64,000 nt of DNA from Rosa chinensis (Eukaryota > Streptophyta > Magnoliopsida > Rosales > Rosaceae). The stretch covers positions 14,197,001-14,261,000 of the forward strand of contig NC_037094.1 of NCBI RefSeq assembly GCF_002994745.2, read 5' to 3'. The first letter of the stretch is position 1. Each line of letters begins with the position of its first letter. Position numbers and translations under genes: made by a program. Under the pieces are notes generated by a model. That model worked only from the letters and a program-made list of their open reading frames with translations, made no database searches and had not been told where the DNA came from. This document shows positions 57,780 to 64,000 of this stretch, piece after piece.

Positions 57780-59122
57780 GTTAAAGTAGCTTGAAGAAAT
57801 TGTGAGTATTTCTAGTTGTAGTTGTTAGTTGTACCTATATTTTATATAGCAGAAGGAATTTAATTATATTGCTCCGTGAACGTATGTAAATTCTTGAGCG
57901 CTATGTTAATTCTTACTATCTCTCTATTTTCTCGCATATTATTATTCTTGTGGTTTGAGTTGTTGTGTTTTTATTCTACTACATTGTCCAACACTCCTCC
58001 AAAAGACCCTTTTCTACAGTAGATCAGGTCAAAGTTGAGTAAAAATAAGTTTGAAACCATAGGAAGCTCTTAAAGTGAATTCACAAGACTCCTCGTAACA
58101 TCTTATTAACATGGATAACCGGTCCTAGATAATCAGTCATATATTTTCTGAACCACTCCGGCCATCACGTTCCATGATAGCGTTGACCAACCACCGCTGA
58201 TGAATGACCGGTCACCACCGGTGGCCGAGTGAAATTTTTCCATACAATTAATTTGGGCCAATAACAACTAGGCCTGATAGATACTTAAAATTTGGGCCCA
58301 GGAAGCTGGGGGTTTCCCTGCATTGGGCTTGTAAGTCCAAATATTGGCGTTTTATTTCTTCATATTTTTTTTTATGAATAGTTATTTCTTCATTTTTCTT
58401 TTGTGCGAGGTTTAAAACTTTAAACCACTGTTTAGTCCCAGCCCCAAAAAAAAAAAAAAACTATTTAGTCACATGTGAGGCCCAGAGTCCAACAAATTAC
58501 TTCTCAACATTACAGGAAACTGTCTTCAATCTAAGAACCAATTTGTTAGTGATGGTGCATTCTGCAGCTTCTCAGTTTTGAAGAATCAAACACACAAACA
58601 AGTCCTTAAGCCCCTCGGCCGTCGCTCTCTTTTATTTAATTTAATCGTTATGTTCATCAAGATTCTCTGCACATTTGCAATGCATATGGTCTGTTTCATG
58701 CTTCTGCAATAAACAAAGACCATGTCTGTCTTCTTCCCCGGCCAACCCTCGTGATTAAATTATATAAAGCTCCACTAAATGATTAATATAAGGATTAATA
58801 AACCTTGCCATCGTGCTACCAGCCAAGCTGAAACTCTACGTCATGACTCATGATTCATGAAGAAGATGATTTAGAAAGCATTCTACATATCTTACTAAAA
58901 CAATACAGATCCTTTGGCTTTTCCAGTCTACAAAGCCAACATATTATACCCAAAACTCCATTTAATTATTGTCCAGGCAGCCCATGCCTTTCATGAAAGT
59001 GTACAACGAATCAAATATTATTTATGTGGCCGCCCAAGAATTACGTTGTTAAAGATTCATAAGAAATCTGTGATATGTTGGATCTTTTGATACATTAGTT
59101 ACAGCGTAAAATGAGATACAAG

Positions 59123-59157
<35 letters not shown>

Positions 59158-59828
59158 CACCTAACATTACTCTTAAGAAATTATATATCTCAAATCACTA
59201 ATGGGTGAAATTGTCTTGCAACAAAATATTTGCCCCCAACTTGAAGATAATAAATGAAAAAAATAATATACACATAAGTAGGACAACTTGTATCTTGTCT
59301 CATCCAAGACGGATGTTTGACTAGTTCCTAGTATTAGGTAAAACCGTAAAATGCCCTAAACTAAGTCAACTAAAGTTAGCGTTGCATATTTGAATTCGAC
59401 CCATTGCTTTTAGGGAAAGGGTCACTATCTCAAATAGAAGAGTTTGAACACTTTCATTACTTTCATTAACTTTTCTGTTAGTTTTCCATGATTGCCAGAT
59501 TGCAAGTTGAACAATTTGCATTATTAGAGATAACTGGCAATCTGGCATAAGATATTTCCCATGTTTTATTATAATTATTATTAAGGTAGACATCACATTA
59601 AAAAATAACAGAAGAAAAAATCTTGAGGAAGCAAGAGTAAGTTCAAATTTGAAACAATAGCACTACCAATCTGTATATACTATATAACAAAAAAACACAA
59701 CTGCAAAAAATTGTGTTTTGGTAAGTATATGGATACTCACGCAGGTTGATCACATAAATAAAGAACAACAAAAAAAAATCGTAGAAATATAAAACAAGGG
59801 GCAATGAAAACAATCTAAGACACTGTTT
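57780..59828. other. Intergenic
   Basis: No gene is seen. It contains poly(A) (58447-58460) and a TA run (59130-59155). The last part should include the 3' UTR of LEA2 gene 3. The minus-strand frame at 59366-59596 is not recognised. Confidence 0.6.
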
Positions 59829-60461
59829 TCACTTGCATTCTAAACTATTGACCGTCTTCTCGGACACATTAATTTTTATGGTGCAGCTCATAGTCGCAGA
59901 CTTCTTCTTCTTCATGATCAACATCAACTCAACCTTTCCGGTTAATGTTGCTTCGCTATTCAGCGTCAAAACTCCGTCATTCAATTCACTGCGGAGGGTA
60001 GAGGTGGTCGTCAATGCTTCGGTGTTCAAGCTCACATTCGCGTCGATCTTCTTGGTGCCACGCATCCCGGCCTTGCCCTTGGGTACATCGACTGTCCCAA
60101 CAGGTGTACCTTGGTACATGAATGTCACTTTGCCTTGGTCGAACTTGTAAGGACCCCAGTTGGTGTTCTTGACCCTGATTTGGGTCTTGAAGGTTGTGCT
60201 GAATGAAGGCGCTGTATTGGAAGAGGTGAAGTCTATGAGGGTGCTTGTGCCGAGTCTAACCTTGGGGGTCTTGACTTTCATCACAGTGAGACCAAACACG
60301 GTCATTACTGCGATCTGGAACACAATGAAAATACCAATATAAGCAAAGCACTTGATTCTCTTCTTGCGCTTGAGCTCATCTTCGGACAAAGACTCTCCAT
60401 CACTTCTTACGTACCCGTTAGCCGGAGCCAAAGGATAAACTTGTTGGTTCTTGTCAGCCAT
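59829..60461 (-). CDS. LEA2-family (NDR1/HIN1-like) membrane protein, gene 3
   Basis: This is a complete 210-residue single-exon frame. MADKNQQVYPLAP matches the opening of gene 1 (MADQESQVWPLAP), which supports the start. A basic KRKKRIKC stretch precedes one membrane segment at about 38-62. The LEA_2 domain follows, with KNTNWGPY (98-105) where genes 1 and 2 have KNPNFG. The C-terminal half is clearly diverged from genes 1 and 2 but keeps the same length and order. No lesion is seen. A good TATA box lies upstream. By family it is a membrane-anchored protein of stress or defence response. The exact role is unknown. Confidence 0.93.
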   Translation of the reverse strand: MADKNQQVYPLAPANGYVRSDGESLSEDELKRKKRIKCFAYIGIFIVFQIAVMTVFGLTVMKVKTPKVRLGTSTLIDFTSSNTAPSFSTTFKTQIRVKNTNWGPYKFDQGKVTFMYQGTPVGTVDVPKGKAGMRGTKKIDANVSLNTEALTTTSTLRSELNDGVLTLNSEATLTGKVELMLIMKKKKSATMSCTIKINVSEKTVNSLECK

Positions 60462-60594
60462 CTCTCTCTTTCTCTCTGATATGAAATGAAATGAAAAAAA
60501 TGAAGAATTGGAAATATCCTCTGTTTTGCTCTGCCTTTTGTTTTCTCTTAAAATGTAGAGGAATATGATGGAATGGAAGGGTACACTAGTGTGG

Positions 60595-60602
60595 TATATA
60601 TA
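60595..60602 (-). promoter_or_regulatory. TATA box of LEA2 gene 3
   Basis: tatatata reads the same on both strands, 134 bases upstream of the ATG at 60461. The intervening leader is rich in CT/GA runs, as is usual for plant 5' UTRs. Confidence 0.65.
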
Positions 60603-61556
60603 GTGTATTTGGGGTTTGGCGAATTTTATTAAGTTATGTGGGTGAATGAAGTTCCTGGAAAATGTGATTTGGCATGGTGGGGAGGAATTTTATTCGGACG
60701 CCAAACGCGTCCGAAGCTGAGAATTGTTGACTTCTAGAAGATCTATGACTTTGTGTGAGGACTTTTAGGGCTTTTTGGCCCAATGAGTTGATTCATATAA
60801 AGATATTAAAATATCAGAAGAAGGTTCGGTTCTATCCGTTAGCATAGACCAAATCTCCCAATCAAAGGTTAGAACATGGTGTTGGGATCTTTTATAATAG
60901 TCGAGATTATGAACCATGCGAATAGTATTTGCCAGATTCTTGGTTTTTAATTTGACTGCGTAGTTTAGTTCTGTTGTCCCTCATTAGAAGCAAGATTATG
61001 GTACACGAAGACTTGAAGGTTGCTTAGGACTTCATCAATCAAACAAAAAGTATAACCAATATATAAAGGAGCTTAATTAGTTATTAGTTAACTATCAAGC
61101 TAATACTTTTTTTTCTGTAGGGGGAAAAGGAAAAGAGAGAAAAAGAAGAAAAAAAGAAGCTAATGCTCTGCTCCGGGTTATGTGTTCAAAATGAAGGTAA
61201 GTCTGTTCGGTGCAATTCTGATATGCAAGCTCAAAGGAATTATCCCTCAAACTGAGTTGCTTTGGGGATCTATTGGTTACTCTCGGAACTCCGAAGAAGA
61301 TCAAATTCCACTAATCTTAGATTTTTTTGGATTTATGACCATGACCACTTAAAGTCAATTGCACATGTACTCTTTGAACTGGTTACTAATGAGTTTAGAC
61401 TAATGGTACCTCAATACAAATCAATCAGTATCTGTTGTGTTTTGGATTGAAGTACCATATGTCTTTTTCTAATTAAACATAGAGAAAGATCAAATAATTA
61501 ATTCTACTAGTAGATATTTTTTGTTTCCTGCTTTGTCCATGATCTAATATGATAAT
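60603..61556. other. Intergenic, nothing recognised
   Basis: This is the upstream flank of LEA2 gene 3. It has an A/G-rich run (61121-61160) and no credible gene. Confidence 0.6.
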
Positions 61557-62288
61557 TGTTGAAGGATATCAGAATTATGTCACTACTAGTAAAAGTAGCA
61601 ATGCACACTGATTTTAAACACACTGACTTTCACACTAATAAAAAATCTGTGGGATTTGATTTCTGGCTACAGACATCCGTGTGAAATGATCAACTGGATC
61701 CTACATAAGCACATGTTAACAATATTTCTCACTGAAATCAGTGTGACATGAACTTTCTCACAAATATCTGTGTGTCTCAAATAATTAATAGATATTGACA
61801 TCTGTGTGAGATGTTATACACACGAATATTTGTGTATAATAACAAAAGCATAATTTATTATATAATTTTATATTAATAGATATCTGTAACAAAGATTTCA
61901 CACACTTACATCTGTGTGCAATAACAAAAATATAAATTATGAGATAATTTTTTTATTTACAGACATCTATAAATTTTTAATTGTTTCCCAAAAATTAAAA
62001 GAGTTTAATACAAAGATTTTCGAAACAGAATTTATAAACAACAATTATACACAGATATCAGTGTGAGGAACAATTACTCACATAAATCGGTGCAAGTAAA
62101 CATTAACTCACAGAAATCCGTGTGAGTTGAAATCAATTTGGTATACACAGATGTTTGTGAAAACTGAAACTTACACGGTTTTCTGTCCATAACAAATTGC
62201 ATTTATCTCTTTCTTGCCTTCTACAAAAATTGAAAGCTGCATTTATCTCTTCCTAGTTTCTTGCCTTCTAAAACTTAAAACTGTGTTC

Positions 62289-62391
<103 letters not shown>

Positions 62392-62852
62392 TCTCATGAT
62401 CTCATCTGCTATGAGTCCTCTCTTTTCCCACAAGTTCAAATACATATCCCGGTTGGTGCTCAAACGAGGAAGGAAGAAGAGATGGTGAGGCCTAACAGGT
62501 CTGACCTCGGGTTGATGGGGATTTCAGATCTGACTCTGGCTTATGGGGATTGCAGATCCTACCTTCTTCTTTTTTGGACCGGTGGACTGATTCTGTTGTG
62601 GTTATACCCGATCTGACGTTTTGTTGGTCCGATTGGAATCTGGGCGATTTGTTTGTTCCAGATCGAGGAGGCCATGGTGGTATGAAGCGAGACCAGCCAT
62701 CAAACAACCCTCTTTCTTCTTCTCTGCCTCTAGCAATGTCTTCATTGGCTCTGTGCTCTCAGCCATTGTAGTAGCTCAAGCTTCAGAGTGAAAATGGATA
62801 AAAGATCACAACTAGATTGTTTTAGGGGTGATCAGCCTGAGACTAACTTTGT

Positions 62853-62942
62853 AGAATGGCTTCATTTGCTAGTAAAGAAAATAAAATGGCTTCGTTTGCC
62901 GGAAAGAAAATAAAATGGCTTCTTTTTCCGGAAAAGAAAATG
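62853..62942. repeat. Three-unit tandem repeat, about 30 bp
   Basis: aaaatggcttc.ttt.c.gg(a)aaagaaaat is repeated three times with small changes, inside the CACTA element. Confidence 0.85.
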
Positions 62943-63403
62943 AAAACCAGTCAGAGAGTTTCAAACAAATTTTGGTTTACTTTCTTATTTCACATTGTTT
63001 TTTCATTCTTAAATTTATATTACAATTTTATTTAACTTATGTGATATGGTAATGGGTCCCACTAAAATATTCACACTGATTTTCCTATCAGTGGGGGAAG
63101 ACCAATGACCACGGCACCAAATGGAACAGACATAGCATCTTTGAGTGTAGGGTAGCCATTGGGCTTCCCACACAGATTTCAGTAACTATTAGGTTTTATA
63201 CACACTAATTGAAATCAGTGTGTATAGCTCTTTTTGCTAGTAGTGTGTGTGCCTTGCCAAACTAGAATTACTTTCTATAGTTGTAATAGGAGATAATGTT
63301 CTAGATTCATAATTCTGTTTAGAATAGGATTCCTTGTATTAAAAGATTATGTACTTTGTACTCCCTATATATTAAAAGATTATGTACTTGTACTCCCTAT
63401 ATA

Positions 63404-64000
63404 TTTTTTTTCTTGAATCAAAATAAAAACGATTTTCATTTATCTCAAGCCAGAATGGCCATTACATACCATTCCAATGTCATCATGCAGATAGACATTA
63501 GACAAAACAAGAAGTTGTGGTGCAAAACAAGAAGTTGTGGTGGTATCACAGTGGTACATAGGAATAGGTTACCTCATTGAACATTCCACACACACTTATT
63601 CCTATCAAGCCTATTACACTATAAAACAAAAACATAGTACATAGACCCACCATAAACGTAAAGAACATAGATGTGGTTAGTTGAGACAATCCACCAGGAT
63701 CCCAAACCCGAAACCCTAGAGGGCCAGAGCCCATCAGTTTGGTCCACAAAAAGGCCCAGTTCCAAAACCGCAGGCCCATGGTTGAAAACATATTCCAAAG
63801 CCCAAAGGGCTTGGCTCTCCATCTGCTTTGGGCACCCTGATCTTGGGCACTCAGGCCATGGTTCCGTCTGTGAAGAAACACGTCGTGAGGTGCTACTCTC
63901 TTGATGCCAGTGTCTCTGTCGTTTGGTGCCACACTAGTCCAGATAGCCCGGACAGTCAATCTGGCAGATTGAAGAGCAGTAACACAAGCCCAGATAGCCT
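63404..64000 (-). mobile_element. LINE-like retroposon 3' part, continues past the window
   Basis: On the minus strand a GC-richer 5' side runs to a 3' end with an A-rich tail (+ strand T run at 63404-63414). The style matches the retroposons at 7941-12190. The minus-strand frame 63546-63959 (137 codons) has no recognisable motif. It may be a translated UTR, and I do not call it a gene. Confidence 0.45.

Noticed and set aside
49303..57990. LARD element nested in a further copia LTR (tgttgttcgatcc ... ttgtccaaca)
   Set aside because: The ends look LTR-like, but I found no matching duplication and no second copy.
63546..63959. 137-codon minus-strand frame as a gene
   Set aside because: It falls in a retroposon leader, is cut by the window end nearby, and has no recognised motif.

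Overview
The window is nuclear DNA of a eudicot plant. Intron-bearing kinase fragments, plant-type LEA2 genes and plant families of LTR retrotransposons, L1-type LINEs, MULE, hAT, CACTA and Harbinger elements all point that way. The repeat style would fit Rosaceae, but I cannot fix genus or species from the sequence. No organellar, bacterial or viral genome is present, and I see no tRNA, rRNA or CRISPR array.

Only three convincing host genes are present. All are single-exon LEA2 (NDR1/HIN1-like) membrane-protein genes on the minus strand: 6727-7359, 41790-42377 and 59829-60461. The first two are close paralogues and the third is more distant. They look like a local gene cluster pushed apart by transposons, which fill most of the rest.

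Layout: 1-4376 retroposon remnants (+) split by a 2.7 kb solo LTR (893-3616); 4377-6726 AT-rich intergenic; 6727-7359 LEA2 gene 1; 7941-12190 two tandem retroposons (-), the second split by a solo LTR (9113-11457); 12746-30147 a decayed Ty1-copia element (-) with 193-bp LTRs, carrying a solo LTR (16665-18361), a non-autonomous Athila-like element (19330-27229) and a Harbinger MITE (29625-30007); 30268-34479 a LINE (+) with few lesions; 34565-35938 three inverted-repeat elements separated by microsatellites; 35939-39108 a Pack-MULE-like element with a receptor-kinase gene fragment; 39827-41205 a deleted hAT element; 41790-42377 LEA2 gene 2; 42604-49097 an old LINE (+) carrying a four-layer nest; 49326-57774 a LARD-type element with a large minisatellite, its 3' LTR split by another solo LTR (54780-57437); 59829-60461 LEA2 gene 3; 61557-64000 a copia LTR fragment split by a CACTA element, followed by another retroposon.

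Most insertion boundaries were found by matching target-site duplications (TSDs) by eye: TTAAC, TACAT, ATATA, GCCTG, TTA, CCTAT, AGTAT, CCAAT, TATATTAAT, TTTTCTTTT and TGT. This gives an ordered insertion history. The most unusual element is the Athila-like one at 19330-27229. Its two LTRs share a nearly identical core but have different U3 and distal U5 regions. It encodes an unrecognised acidic protein with LQASQ repeats rather than gag-pol, and its purine-tract motif occurs three times.
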